Below the pieces are notes generated by a model. It did not search any database and was not told the DNA's origin. It saw only the letters and a program-made list of their open reading frames with translations. DNA of 64,000 bases, taken from the NCBI RefSeq assembly GCF_013415845.1, contig NZ_CP058907.1, forward strand, positions 186,001 to 250,000, given 5' to 3'. Numbering within the stretch: position 1 is the stretch's first letter; each line of letters opens with the position of its first letter. This document shows positions 1 through 12,483 of this stretch, piece after piece. This DNA comes from Rhodopseudomonas palustris (lineage in GTDB: Bacteria > Pseudomonadota > Alphaproteobacteria > Rhizobiales > Xanthobacteraceae). The position numbers were made by a program, and so were the translations under genes.

Positions 1-447
1 GAGGGTCTCGTCTTCATCGGGCGCCGCGCCGGTGGCATCGAACACGTCGACGACACCCACGTCTGGCAGATGCCGCAAGGCGGCGTCGATCCCGGCGAAG
101 ACACCTGGGAAGCCGCCAAGCGCGAGCTTTATGAAGAGACAAGCGTCAACTCGGTCGAGAAGCTCGCCGAGGTGCCGGACTGGCTGATCTACGATATCCC
201 GCGCACCGTGGCCGGCCGAGCCTGGAAGGGACGCTATCGGGGTCAGCGCCAGAAATGGTTCGCGGCCCGCTTCACCGGTGCGGACTCCGAGATCAACGTC
301 GTCCACCCCGGCGGCGGCCATAAGGCGGAGTTCACCAGCTGGCGCTGGGAACCGATGCACAACCTCCCGGAGCTGATCGTGCCGTTCAAGCGCCCGGTCT
401 ACGAGCGCGTCGTCAAGGAATTCTCCCAGCTCGCCGCGGCGGTGTAA
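1..447 (+). CDS. RppH-type Nudix hydrolase, 5'-truncated by window edge
   Basis: The frame is open from the first base of the window, so the N-terminus is missing. An internal ATG at 70 is not the true start, because conserved sequence ([11 protein letters not shown]) precedes it. The Nudix box begins at GGVDPGED and ends RELYEETSV; the usual final Gly of the box is Ser here. The downstream [11 protein letters not shown] block is typical of RNA pyrophosphohydrolases (RppH), which in this family convert 5'-triphosphate RNA ends to monophosphate and so start mRNA decay. A second gene of the same type lies at 2908-3429. Family assignment is firm; whether this copy acts on RNA or on dinucleoside polyphosphates is not shown by the sequence. 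Confidence 0.9.
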   Translation, partial: EGLVFIGRRAGGIEHVDDTHVWQMPQGGVDPGEDTWEAAKRELYEETSVNSVEKLAEVPDWLIYDIPRTVAGRAWKGRYRGQRQKWFAARFTGADSEINVVHPGGGHKAEFTSWRWEPMHNLPELIVPFKRPVYERVVKEFSQLAAAV

Positions 448-468
448 GGCGACCGGCCATCTTCGTTC

Positions 469-554
469 GTCATTGCGAGCCGAAGGCGAAGCAAGCCACA
501 GCTCGGCGCACTGTGCGCCTGGATTGCTTCGTCGCCTCGCTCCTCGCAATGACG
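469..554. repeat. Dispersed palindromic element, family A, copy 1
   Basis: The left half begins GTCATTGCGAG and the right half ends CTCGCAATGACGG; the two halves are imperfect inverted repeats around a short centre. The same pattern recurs at 12361, 50332 and 58811. It fills the gap between the truncated Nudix gene and the convergent glycosyltransferase gene. Confidence 0.85.
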
Positions 555-626
555 GAGAACCTGCGCACTCGGGAAGCGAATCCGGGCCGGAGCCTCAGGG
601 CGACGGCTGCGTTGTGCGCATACTGA

Positions 627-1697
627 TCACCTCGCCGCCATCGCCGCTTGCAGGATGTGATCGCAGTGCGCCTTCACGGTGTGATGGGCGAAGACGTGGT
701 CGCGCGCGGCCAGCGCCATGCGGCGTAGGTTATCTTTATCCGCCAGCGCTGAGGTGACGGCGCGCTCCAGCCCGCCCGGTTCGACGTCGTAGTACACGCC
801 GTGCTGACCGGACAGCAGCGGCGCGTAGCGCAGGATGGTCGGGTTGTTCATCAGCGGCACCGACTGCACGATCGGCGCTTCGTAGTGCCGATAGCAATCC
901 CAGCCCATCCCCTCCGGCGACCACGCCAGCCAGGAATGCGACATCCGCTCCATGAAGGCGTCGTAGGGCAGCCGCTCGGTCGGCTGGTCGATCCGCACGC
1001 CCGCCGCGCGCAGCCGCTCCAGCTCCGGCAGGCCGTCGCGCCGCACCGTTGAATTGCCGTCGACCGAGCCGATGAAGAAGATGTCGTGGGTCTTCTCCGG
1101 AAATGGCGCATCCCGCCAGCGCGCATCGAACCGGAATTGCGGCAGTGAGATCGGCTGCAGCTTGTCGATCCGTCGCTGCCATTTCTCGCTGCGGCGGTAG
1201 CGCAGCGTCGGCAGATGCGGATGCACCGTGCCGGCGAGCGCCTGCCATTTGTCGCACGGCAGCTCGCGCTTGAAGTACGCCTCGGCCTTATCGAGCAGGA
1301 AGACGCTGCTCTTCGAGATCGCGAAGTGATCGTCCATCTCGACCGCGACCACCGGCACCGGCGACTTCACCCAGCGGAACACGCTGGGGCCGAATTGGCG
1401 GGTCAATGCGGCCCACGGATTGGTCGGGGTGTAGAAGATCCCGCGCGCCCAATAGCGCGGATGCCAGGGCGAATAGCGCAGGCTGTTGACCACCACGACG
1501 TCGTATTCGCCGCGGCCGGCGGCGCGCAGCTCGCGCAGCACGCGGTCCGGCGTCGAGAAACCGTCGAGCTTGCCGAAATCATCGGTCAGCTTGGTCCAGG
1601 TCCACAGGCAGGTGGTGCGCTCTGGATACTGCAGTTTGAAATAGCCGCCGCCGATTTCGAGGATGCGGAGCCTGGAGGTATCGACGGGCGTGGTCAT
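627..1697 (-). CDS. Glycosyltransferase-like protein (CgeB/GT1-like C-terminal part)
   Basis: This 356-residue protein begins at ATG 1697 (MTTPVDTSRL). An upstream in-frame Met at 1763 would add 22 low-quality residues. The C-terminal third contains a SWLAWSPEGMGWDCYRHYEA block followed by LMNNPTI and a glycine-rich turn, resembling the nucleotide-sugar-binding half of CgeB-like or family 1 glycosyltransferases. No signal peptide or membrane segment is visible. It is divergent from the UDP-glucuronate decarboxylase gene across about 265 bp. That neighbour makes UDP-xylose, so a role in a xylose-containing surface glycan is possible, but this is inference. The substrate cannot be read from the sequence. 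Confidence 0.6.
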   Translation of the reverse strand: MTTPVDTSRLRILEIGGGYFKLQYPERTTCLWTWTKLTDDFGKLDGFSTPDRVLRELRAAGRGEYDVVVVNSLRYSPWHPRYWARGIFYTPTNPWAALTRQFGPSVFRWVKSPVPVVAVEMDDHFAISKSSVFLLDKAEAYFKRELPCDKWQALAGTVHPHLPTLRYRRSEKWQRRIDKLQPISLPQFRFDARWRDAPFPEKTHDIFFIGSVDGNSTVRRDGLPELERLRAAGVRIDQPTERLPYDAFMERMSHSWLAWSPEGMGWDCYRHYEAPIVQSVPLMNNPTILRYAPLLSGQHGVYYDVEPGGLERAVTSALADKDNLRRMALAARDHVFAHHTVKAHCDHILQAAMAAR

Positions 1698-1963
1698 GAA
1701 TTGAATTCGCCTGGCGCAGATCGCAGCAGGCGCCGCGCCGCCCGCGTGGGTCGGCGACACCACTGGAATGGTCGTCGCCTAGGCCTATCGCCGCTGGCAG
1801 CAGCGAGGCCGGTTTCGGCGCTTGCCTAGCATGGGGTTTCTTGCCATTCAATGCGGCGGAAAACGGCCGCCGCGACCGCGTTCGGCCGTCCGTTTCGAGC
1901 CAAATGGGCACCCGTTCCCGCGACTGAGGCGCGTCCGAACCCGCCCCTGTCCAGGACCCAGCG

Positions 1964-2911
1964 ATGCGATTGTCCCGACGAATTCTCGTGAGCGGCGGCG
2001 CCGGCTTCATCGGCTCGCACCTCTGCGACAAGCTGTTGGCCGAAGGCCACGAAGTGTTGTGCGTCGACAATTATTTTACCGGCTGGCGGCGGAACATCGA
2101 ACATCTGGTCGGGACGCCGCGGTTCGAGGTGATGCGCCACGACGTCACCTTCCCGCTCTATGTCGAAGTCGACGACATCTACAACCTCGCCTGCCCGGCC
2201 TCGCCGGTGCACTATCAGCACGATCCGGTGCAGACGCTGAAGACCAGCGTGCATGGCGCGATCAACATGCTGGGCCTGGCCAAGCGGACCCGCGCCAAGA
2301 TTTTCCAGGCCTCGACCAGCGAGGTTTACGGCGACCCGAACGTGCACCCGCAGCCGGAGAGCTATTGGGGCCACGTCAATCCGCTCGGCATCCGGGCCTG
2401 TTACGACGAGGGCAAGCGCGCCGCCGAAACGCTGTTCTTTGACTATCACCGCCAGCACAAGGTGAAGATCAAGGTCGCGCGGATCTTCAATACCTACGGG
2501 CCGCGGATGCATCCCAACGACGGCCGCGTGGTGTCGAACTTCATCGTCCAGGCGCTGTCCGGCAACGACATCACGATCTATGGCGACGGCAGCCAGACGC
2601 GGTCGTTCTGCTACGTCACCGACCTGCTCGACGGCTTCGCCAGACTGATGGCGACCGGCGACGAATTCATCGGCCCGGTCAATCTCGGCAATCCGGTCGA
2701 GTTCACCATTCGGCAGCTCGCCGAGTTGGTGATCGAGATGACCGACTCGAGATCGAAGCTGGTGATGATGCCGCTGCCGTCGGACGATCCGCGTCAGCGC
2801 CAGCCTGATATCTCGCTGGCCCGCCGCGCGCTCGGCTGGGAGCCGAAGGTGCCGCTCGCTGACGGGCTCAAGGAGACCATCGGCTACTTCCGCACCCTGA
2901 TGGCATCGTGA
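1964..2911 (+). CDS. UDP-glucuronate decarboxylase (UDP-xylose synthase), extended SDR
   Basis: This 315-residue NAD-dependent sugar-nucleotide epimerase/dehydratase carries the Rossmann motif GGAGFIG at residues 11-17 and the catalytic pair Tyr147-xxx-Lys151 (CYDEGKR). The blocks [26 protein letters not shown] and [10 protein letters not shown] match UDP-glucuronic acid decarboxylases rather than dTDP-glucose dehydratases. The family oxidises UDP-glucuronate at C4, decarboxylates it and reduces it to UDP-xylose in the cytosol. The stop codon overlaps the next gene (GTGA), so the two are probably translated from one mRNA. The pairing with an RNA-processing Nudix enzyme has no obvious metabolic logic. 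Confidence 0.88.
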   Translation: MRLSRRILVSGGAGFIGSHLCDKLLAEGHEVLCVDNYFTGWRRNIEHLVGTPRFEVMRHDVTFPLYVEVDDIYNLACPASPVHYQHDPVQTLKTSVHGAINMLGLAKRTRAKIFQASTSEVYGDPNVHPQPESYWGHVNPLGIRACYDEGKRAAETLFFDYHRQHKVKIKVARIFNTYGPRMHPNDGRVVSNFIVQALSGNDITIYGDGSQTRSFCYVTDLLDGFARLMATGDEFIGPVNLGNPVEFTIRQLAELVIEMTDSRSKLVMMPLPSDDPRQRQPDISLARRALGWEPKVPLADGLKETIGYFRTLMAS

Positions 2912-3429
2912 CGTCGCGCCCGCCCATCGAGTCCCTGCCGTATCGCCGCAACGTCGGCATTGCACTGTTCGGTGCCGACGGCAGGGTCCTGATCGGGCGT
3001 CGGTTTCGCGACGACGGTCCGGAGATCATCCTACCGGGGCTCGAATGGCAGATGCCGCAAGGCGGCATCGACGAAGGCGAAGAGCCGAGGATCGCGGTGA
3101 TGCGCGAACTCTGGGAAGAGACCGGCGTGACCAACGCCGAGATCCTCGGCGAGACCGACTGGGTCAGCTACGACTTCCCGCCCTACGACGGCCCACCTCA
3201 CCGCCTCGCCGTGTTTCGCGGCCAGCGCCAGAAGTGGTTCGCGCTACGCTTCACCGGCAGCGAGACGGAGATCGATCCGCTCGCCGTCCGCAACGACATG
3301 CCGCCGGAATTCGATGCCTGGCGCTGGGAGCAACTCGACCGCGTCGCCGATCTCGTCGTGCCGTTTCGCCGCGAGGTCTATCGCGAGGTGGCGCGGAGCT
3401 TTGCGCGGTTCACCGCTGCTCAGGCTTAG
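2908..3429 (+). CDS. rppH: RNA pyrophosphohydrolase (Nudix), second copy
   Basis: This 173-residue protein starts at GTG 2908, whose last two bases belong to the TGA of the preceding gene. The Nudix box is complete at residues 52-74: Gly52, Glu58, then RELWEETGV, which supplies the metal-binding glutamates. The [12 protein letters not shown] segment is typical of alphaproteobacterial RppH (formerly IalA or NudH). Length fits the family (about 160-175). RppH removes pyrophosphate from 5' ends of primary transcripts. It resembles the truncated gene at 1-447 closely in length, order of motifs and C-terminus (VVPFRREVY versus IVPFKRPVY), so the two are paralogues lying 2.5 kb apart. Which one is the housekeeping RppH is unclear. 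Confidence 0.9.
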   Translation: MTSRPPIESLPYRRNVGIALFGADGRVLIGRRFRDDGPEIILPGLEWQMPQGGIDEGEEPRIAVMRELWEETGVTNAEILGETDWVSYDFPPYDGPPHRLAVFRGQRQKWFALRFTGSETEIDPLAVRNDMPPEFDAWRWEQLDRVADLVVPFRREVYREVARSFARFTAAQA

Positions 3430-3455
3430 CCGCGGCGCCTTTTTCACCACGCAAC

Positions 3456-3532
3456 GTCATGCGCGGGCTTGACCCGCGCATCCATCATTCTTGGGAAAAG
3501 GATGGATTGCCGGGTCAAGCGCGGCAATGACG
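3456..3532. repeat. Dispersed palindromic element, family B, copy 1
   Basis: The left half starts GTCATGCGCGGGCTTGACCC and the right half ends GCGGCAATGAC. The inverted halves flank a short AT-richer centre. It lies in the gap between convergent rppH and atpC, and further copies are at 4039, 6563, 41243, 51295 and 61939. Confidence 0.85.
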
Positions 3533-3611
3533 GCTGGTAGAACGTCGCATCAAAAGCAAATGGCCGGGACGATGCCCGGCCATTCGAAACGTCAGAACAC
3601 CTGACTGCGAC

Positions 3612-4019
3612 TTAGTGCATCGCGGTGGTGTTGAGTTCGTGCTGGATGCTCTTGAAGTGATCCAGGCGCTCGATCGCGCGGTCGAGTTCGTCGCCGACCT
3701 TGCCAGGAATCTGCTGCTCCATCGTCTGGATGGTGGCGGCAAAGTCCTGCAGGTCAACGTCCGGCGCCGGAGTGGCGACGTCGGCCAGCACGGTGAGGCC
3801 CTTGTCGGACACTTCGGCGATGCCGCCGAGCACGACGATCTTCTGCTTGTTGGCGCCCGCCGTCACGGTGAGGATGCCGGGGCGGATCACCGCCACCACC
3901 GGCGCGTGGCCGGCGAGCACGCCGAAGTCACCCTCGGCGCCCGGAATGTCGACCTGATCGACATCGCCGGAGAAGGCGACCATTTCGGGCGAAACCAGAT
4001 CGAAGTGGAAGGTGGACAT
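3612..4019 (-). CDS. atpC: ATP synthase F1 epsilon subunit
   Basis: This 135-residue protein starts at ATG 4019 ([12 protein letters not shown]). A longer frame back to 4043 adds eight residues with no family support, while an AGAGAG-type ribosome site lies upstream of 4019. The N-terminal beta-sandwich motif [15 protein letters not shown] is diagnostic, and the C-terminal helical part is present. Epsilon is in the central stalk, couples rotor to catalytic head and can inhibit hydrolysis. It is the last gene of the leftward atpHAGDC operon and is separated from atpD by a palindromic element of about 80 bp. Confidence 0.97.
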   Translation of the reverse strand: MSTFHFDLVSPEMVAFSGDVDQVDIPGAEGDFGVLAGHAPVVAVIRPGILTVTAGANKQKIVVLGGIAEVSDKGLTVLADVATPAPDVDLQDFAATIQTMEQQIPGKVGDELDRAIERLDHFKSIQHELNTTAMH

Positions 4020-4038
4020 GCTCGCTGCTCTCTCTGCG

Positions 4039-4120
4039 GTCACCCGCGGGCTCGACCCGCGGGTCCATCAGTGAAACTGATTTGAGGCGATGGATGGCCG
4101 GGTCAAGCCCGGCCATGACG
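4039..4120. repeat. Dispersed palindromic element, family B, copy 2, between atpD and atpC
   Basis: Inverted halves start GTCACCCGCGGGCTCGACCC and end CCGGCCATGACG. The element occupies nearly all of the atpD-atpC intergenic space and its right end stops 12 bp from the atpD stop codon. In the mRNA it would form a long hairpin just before the atpC ribosome-binding site. Confidence 0.85.
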
Positions 4121-4132
4121 TAGTCTCTCAGC

Positions 4133-5563
<1,431 letters not shown>

Positions 5564-5634
5564 TTAAACTGTCTCCCTGAAGTCCGAAATCCAAACCACG
5601 GTCGGTCGACCGGATGTAAACCTGTGTAACGTCG

Positions 5635-6510
5635 TCAGATCGCCTCGGCGCCCGAGATGATCTCGATGAGTTCTTTGGTGATCATCGCCTGGCGGGTGCG
5701 GTTGTAGACCAGCGTCTGCTTGCGGATCATCTCACCAGCGTTGCGGGTGGCGTTGTCCATCGCGCTCATCTGCGCGCCGTAGAACGAAGCGTTGTTCTCG
5801 AGCAGCGCGCGGAAGATCTGCACCGCGAGATTGCGCGGCAACAGCCCCGAGAGGATCTCGTCCTCTTCCGGCTCATATTCGTAGGAGGTCGCCACCGTGC
5901 CTGCGGCCGGCGCCGTCACCTCCAGCGGAATCAGCTGCTGGGCGGTCGGGATCTGCGAGATCACCGACTTGAAGCGCGAATAGAACAGCGTGCAGACGTC
6001 GAATTCGCCGGCATTGAAGCGGGCGATCACCTTCTTGGCGATGTCCTCGGCGTTGACGAAACCGATCTGACGCACCGAGCGCAGCTCGACATTGTCGATG
6101 ATCTGCTTCTCGAAGTTGCGGCGGAGCTGCTCGTAACCCTTGCGGCCGACGCAGAAGAACTTGACGGTCTTGCCCTGGCTCATCAGCTCGTACGCGCGCT
6201 CGCGGGCGAGGCGGACGATCGAGGAGTTGAACGCACCGGACAGGCCGCGCTCGCCGGTGCACACCAGCAGCAGATGAACCTGATCCTTGCCGTTGCCGGC
6301 CAGCAGCACCGGCGCGCCGGGCGAGCCCGCCGCGGCACCGGCGATATTCGAGATCACCGCTTCCATCTTCTCGGCGTAGGGCCGCGCTGCTTCCGCCGCC
6401 ATCTGGGCGCGGCGCAGCTTCGAGGCGGCCACCATCTGCATCGCCTTGGTGATCTTCTGCGTCGCCTTCGTCGAGGCGATGCGGACGCGCATGTCTTTAA
6501 GTGAAGCCAT
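5635..6510 (-). CDS. atpG: ATP synthase F1 gamma subunit
   Basis: This 291-residue protein has the typical N-terminal coiled-coil start [20 protein letters not shown], with the [18 protein letters not shown] helix, and the matching C-terminal helix ([31 protein letters not shown]). Gamma is the rotating shaft inside the alpha3beta3 head. It is downstream of atpA in the same orientation, with a palindromic element in the gap. Length and both terminal helices are normal. Confidence 0.99.
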   Translation of the reverse strand: MASLKDMRVRIASTKATQKITKAMQMVAASKLRRAQMAAEAARPYAEKMEAVISNIAGAAAGSPGAPVLLAGNGKDQVHLLLVCTGERGLSGAFNSSIVRLARERAYELMSQGKTVKFFCVGRKGYEQLRRNFEKQIIDNVELRSVRQIGFVNAEDIAKKVIARFNAGEFDVCTLFYSRFKSVISQIPTAQQLIPLEVTAPAAGTVATSYEYEPEEDEILSGLLPRNLAVQIFRALLENNASFYGAQMSAMDNATRNAGEMIRKQTLVYNRTRQAMITKELIEIISGAEAI

Positions 6511-6562
6511 TCTCAGTCCACCCCGGCGATCTGACCTGTGATCCGACCGCGAACCTCACACT

Positions 6563-6650
6563 CGTCATGCCCGGGCTCGCCCCGGGCATCCACGATGTCG
6601 AATAGCCACGTCGAGGACGTGGATGGCCGGGGAAAACCCCGGCCATGACA
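6563..6650. repeat. Dispersed palindromic element, family B, copy 3, between atpA and atpG
   Basis: The left half begins GTCATGCCCGGGCTCGCCCC and the right half ends CCCCGGCCATGACA. The centre carries a second small inverted repeat (CCACGTC / GACGTGG, about 6606-6623). It is inside the operon, ending 4 bp from the atpA stop codon. Confidence 0.85.
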
Positions 6651-6653
6651 GCA

Positions 6654-8746
<2,093 letters not shown>

Positions 8747-9449
8747 GAGCGCGCTCTTCTTGCTGTCAAATGGCCAAGGAAAAAACCGTCGCCACGAAGC
8801 GGCGCCCCCGATTTAAGCCCTTGGAATTCAAGCTGGACTTCGATTTCTGACCGGCACGATGGTCCGGCGGCCTTTAAAATCGCGGCTTTGCTAACATAGC
8901 GCGCGCGCAGGTGCAACACGATGGCACGAGCTCGCGGCGCCTTGTTGCAGATCAATCATCGAGGCGCCTGACAGAGCGTGGCATCGCGGCAGCGGGCGCC
9001 CCCTTCGGAGCAAGACCGGACCTGCGAGTGGACGCGGCGCTACGCCGGAGACGAGCCTCGCGGCCGCCAAATACGAGCCCGCAGCCCCTTCGCGCCACGC
9101 ATGGGGCTAGTCCTACTGATCGCAACTTCTCTATTTGCGGTTGTAAAACCGCCGACTCTGCACGCGATCAGCCTTAACAATCGATTACTTGTGTGATTCG
9201 CCGTCGGCGTTCATGAAAACTTCGTAATTCAGTATCCGGCAAGCACTCGAAGTATTCGAGAAGTAAAATAGTTGTTAATATCAGAGTACCACGTCGTACT
9301 GCGAAGGATCATCAAATATTGCAGCGCGAAATATGGAGGATTGACCGTCAATATTCAGCCTCATTACAAGACCACTCGTTCGACTGCGAACATAGGGACG
9401 GGGGTTCCACTTGCCGCATATGGGGCAATACTCGACTTAAGGATAGGAT
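8747..9449. other. 703-bp gene-free region with the divergent atp and RlpA-like promoters
   Basis: I find no convincing gene here. Short open frames (for example 8911-9177) have no start signal or recognisable product. The half near atpH should hold the atp operon promoter. From about 9180 to 9380 base composition drops well below the surrounding GC, and a 6-bp inverted repeat with a 3-nt centre (CTCGAA/TTCGAG, 9246-9260) is followed by an A/T-rich stretch, which could be an operator and promoter for the 9450 gene. No exact motif was identified. Confidence 0.5.
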
Positions 9450-9920
9450 ATGGTTCGAAAGAAAACACCGGCGCTGCTCACCACCGGGCCGGCTGCGGCT
9501 GCGGCGATGATCGTCGCCTCTGTCTTCCTTGGCGGATCGGTAGGCGAGGCCTCGGCGAAGAGCCGGCATCACCGCCACCACCACCATAGCCACCACAGCG
9601 ACTGGCGCTCAGCCAATGCGTCGGTGGAGAGCAGCGGTGGCCGCAGCTTCTCCGGTATGGCCTCGTACTACGGCAATGAGTCCGGCAGCCGCACCGCATC
9701 GGGCCAGCGCATGAACGCCAACGCGATGACCGCCGCGCACCGCACGCTGCCCTTCGGGACTAAGCTGCGCGTCACCCACGGAGGCCGCAGCGTCGTCGTC
9801 ACCATCAACGATCGCGGGCCGTTCATTCGCGGCCGTGTTCTCGACCTCTCGACCGGAGCCGCGCGCGCGATCGGTCTGACCAGCCGCGGAGTCGGCCGGG
9901 TCGTTGCGGAAGTGATGTAA
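9450..9920 (+). CDS. RlpA-like double-psi beta-barrel protein, exported
   Basis: This 156-residue protein starts at ATG 9450, with AAGGATAGGAT just upstream. A signal peptide (residues about 1-37, hydrophobic from about 13, cleavage near ASA-KS) is followed by a histidine-rich stretch HHRHHHHSHH. The rest is one DPBB domain with the RlpA hallmarks FSGMASYYG, ASGQRMN, TAAHRTLPFGT, VTINDRGPF and RVLDLSTGAARAIG. RlpA family members are periplasmic or outer-membrane proteins, and some are septal peptidoglycan lytic transglycosylases. There is no SPOR domain and no lipobox, so it is a short, soluble variant. The His-rich linker could bind metal, which is inference. Confidence 0.88.
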   Translation: MVRKKTPALLTTGPAAAAAMIVASVFLGGSVGEASAKSRHHRHHHHSHHSDWRSANASVESSGGRSFSGMASYYGNESGSRTASGQRMNANAMTAAHRTLPFGTKLRVTHGGRSVVVTINDRGPFIRGRVLDLSTGAARAIGLTSRGVGRVVAEVM

Positions 9921-10018
9921 CCGCGAAGCGGTTGCTCCTTCCCCTCTGCACTACAACGCCTGACGTCCGGATTGGTTCGGCAACAAGCCGCACTCCGCTC
10001 TGACGTCACGCGACAAAG

Positions 10019-10050
10019 GCCTGCCGCCGATTGCAGCGGCAGGCTTTTCT
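10019..10050 (+). terminator. Intrinsic terminator between the RlpA-like gene and priA
   Basis: A 9-bp perfect stem (GCCTGCCGC/GCGGCAGGC) with an 8-nt loop is followed by TTTTCTTTT on the plus strand. It ends transcription of the RlpA-like gene before the convergent priA. Confidence 0.8.
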
Positions 10051-10075
10051 TTTGCGCGTCAGCCGAGCCGCAAGA

Positions 10076-12286
10076 TCACAGAAAGCTTTGCGGATCGACG
10101 TCGACCTCGAGCTTGAGATTACCTTTTGTCTTGGGTCCTTTGGCCAGCCAAGAGCGTAAGTAGTTCGACAGATCGAAGCCGCGCACCGATTTCACCAGCA
10201 GCCGGAATCGATAGCGCCCCTTGATCACCGCGAGCGGCGCTTCGGCTGGGCCCAGTACCTGCACGCGCTCATCGAACGGCGCGGCACTGGCGAGCTGGCG
10301 GCCGAAGCCTTCTGCGGTCGGCCGGTCGCCGGCCGAGATGATCAGGCTCGCAAGCCGGCCGAACGGCGGATACAGCGTGCGCTCGCGGATGTCGATTTCG
10401 CTGGCGTAAAACGCCTCGCGGTCACAGGCGACCAGCGCCTTCATCACCGGATGCTCGGGCTGATGGGTCTGCAGGAAGCCGACGCCGCGGCCCTGATCGC
10501 GGCCGGCACGGCCGATCACCTGATTGAGCAGCTGGAAAGTGCGCTCGGCGGCGCGTGGATCGCCGTTGGACAGGCCGAGGTCGGCATCGACCACGCCGAC
10601 CAGATTGAGCCGCGGGAAATTGTGGCCCTTGGCGACGAGCTGGGTACCGATGATGATGTCGACCCGGCCCTCCGCAATCTCGTTCAGCTCGGCGCGCATC
10701 GTCTCGATCGACGTAATCAGATCGCTCGACAGCACCATGGTGCGGGCATTGGGAAACAGGTTCGCCGCCTCTTCCTGCAGCCGTTCGACGCCGGGCCCGA
10801 CCGCGACCAGCGAGCCCTCGGCGCCGCAATGCGGACAGGCTGGCGGCCGCGGCATCGAGAACCCGCAATGGTGACACACCAGGCGTTGCCGGAAGCGGTG
10901 ATCGACCAGCCAGGCGTCGCAGATGGTGCAGGCAAAGCGATGGCCGCAGGCGCGGCACAGGGTCAGCGGCGCATAGCCGCGGCGATTGAGAAACAGCAGC
11001 GCCTGTTCACGCCGCTCGATCGCAAAACCGATCTGCTCGGCGAGCCGCGGCGAAATGAAGCGGCCGCGCATCGGTGGCTCGCGACGCAGATCGATCGCTT
11101 CGATCTGCGGCATGTGCTGACCGCCGAATCGTGACGGCAGCGGAATCCGCGTGTAGCGCCCCTTACGGGCATTGACCTCGGTCTCGACCGATGGCGTCGC
11201 CGACGCCAGCACGATCGGAATTTTCGCGATCGAAGCCCGCACCACCGCCATGTCGCGGGCGTGATAATGCGCGCCGTCCTCCTGCTTGTAGGCCTGGTCG
11301 TGCTCTTCATCGACGATGATCAGCCCGAGATCGGCGTAAGGCAGAAACAGCGCCGAGCGCGCGCCGACCACGACGCGGGCTTCACCGGCGGCGATCGAAG
11401 CCCAGTTGCGCGCGCGGGTGCGCGGGGTCAGTTCAGAATGCCATTCCAGCGGCCGCACACCGAATCGCTGTGCGAAGCGGTCGAGAAACTGCCCGGTCAG
11501 CGCGATCTCCGGCATCAGGATCAGGCTCTGCCGGCCCTGCCGAATGACCTCGGCGACCGCCTCGAAATACACTTCAGTCTTGCCGGAGCCGGTGACGCCG
11601 TCGATCAGCGCCGCCTGAAAGCCGCCGGCGGTCACAAGGCCGCGCATCGTCTCGGCCGCACGGGCCTGCTCGGGCGAAAAGTCGGCCGGCGCGAAATCCG
11701 GATCGGGCTCCGGTGCCGGGTTCTCCCGCGGCATCGGTTCGACCTGCAGGGTGCCCTCGTCGACCAGGCCGTCGATCACGCCGGGGCTGACGCCGGCTTC
11801 CTTGGCGACGTCGGATTTGCCGTGCAGCAGCCCGTCCGACAGGATCTCGAGCAGGCGGCGGCGCGCCGGCGTCATCCGCTGCGGCGGCGAGCCCACCAGC
11901 CGCACCCCCATGCGCTGCCGCTCCGGGCCGAGATGCTCGCCCATCCGCAAGCACATCCGCAGCACCATCCCGCGCGCCGACAGCGTGTAGGTCGAAACCC
12001 AGTCGACCATCCGGCGGAGTTCGTCGCGCAGCGGCGGTACGTCGAGCTTTTCGGCCACATCCTTGAGGCGGTTGTGCAGCCGCGGGTCGGGATTCGGATT
12101 CTCCGCCCAGACCACGCCGAGCACTTCACGAGCGCCCAGCGGCACCGCCACGACGTCTCCGGGCTTCAGCGAAAGGCCGCGCGGCACCCGGTACGAATAG
12201 GCCTGATCGATCGCGACCGGCACCAGCACGTCGACGACGCTGGCAGGCGCGTGGGAGGCCGGGCTGCTGGTCGGCAAATCATCCAT
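10076..12286 (-). CDS. priA: Primosomal protein N' (replication restart helicase PriA)
   Basis: This 736-residue protein has an N-terminal DNA-binding region, the Walker A motif GVTGSGKT at residues 230-237, the DEEH helicase box (IIVDEEHDQAYKQ), and a zinc-binding insertion with eight cysteines (CRACGHRFACTICDAW ... CHHCG ... CPHCG, about 440-490). C-terminal helicase motifs include GTQLVAKGHNFPRL and the QVIGRAGR motif VI. PriA reloads the replisome at stalled forks. It is divergent from xerC, an arrangement found in related genomes. The length is normal. Confidence 0.98.
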   Translation of the reverse strand: MDDLPTSSPASHAPASVVDVLVPVAIDQAYSYRVPRGLSLKPGDVVAVPLGAREVLGVVWAENPNPDPRLHNRLKDVAEKLDVPPLRDELRRMVDWVSTYTLSARGMVLRMCLRMGEHLGPERQRMGVRLVGSPPQRMTPARRRLLEILSDGLLHGKSDVAKEAGVSPGVIDGLVDEGTLQVEPMPRENPAPEPDPDFAPADFSPEQARAAETMRGLVTAGGFQAALIDGVTGSGKTEVYFEAVAEVIRQGRQSLILMPEIALTGQFLDRFAQRFGVRPLEWHSELTPRTRARNWASIAAGEARVVVGARSALFLPYADLGLIIVDEEHDQAYKQEDGAHYHARDMAVVRASIAKIPIVLASATPSVETEVNARKGRYTRIPLPSRFGGQHMPQIEAIDLRREPPMRGRFISPRLAEQIGFAIERREQALLFLNRRGYAPLTLCRACGHRFACTICDAWLVDHRFRQRLVCHHCGFSMPRPPACPHCGAEGSLVAVGPGVERLQEEAANLFPNARTMVLSSDLITSIETMRAELNEIAEGRVDIIIGTQLVAKGHNFPRLNLVGVVDADLGLSNGDPRAAERTFQLLNQVIGRAGRDQGRGVGFLQTHQPEHPVMKALVACDREAFYASEIDIRERTLYPPFGRLASLIISAGDRPTAEGFGRQLASAAPFDERVQVLGPAEAPLAVIKGRYRFRLLVKSVRGFDLSNYLRSWLAKGPKTKGNLKLEVDVDPQSFL

Positions 12287-12360
12287 CGGCCCGGTGTGCC
12301 GCCAAAGCCCGGTTTCATCAATGGGAAAGGAAATCGGCTATGATTGCCGCATCCTCTCCG

Positions 12361-12448
12361 CGTCATTGCGAGGAGCAAAGCGACGAAGCAATCCAGCGGG
12401 CCCAATGCGCTGAGCTCCTGGATTGCTTCGCTTCGCTCGCAATGACGG
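12361..12448. repeat. Dispersed palindromic element, family A, copy 2, in the priA-xerC gap
   Basis: Inverted halves start GTCATTGCGAGGAGC and end GCTCGCAATGACGG. It lies between the divergent priA and xerC genes. It is open in the xerC frame and would be translated (peptides HCEEQSDEAIQ and DCFASLAMT) if an upstream start at 12340 were used. Confidence 0.85.
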
Positions 12449-12483
12449 CGGTGGCTCATCATCCCATTACAGATGAACTGGCA

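Noticed and set aside
8911..9196. Short plus-strand open frames upstream of the RlpA-like gene
   Set aside because: No ribosome site, Arg-rich composition typical of random GC-rich sequence, and overlapping one another.
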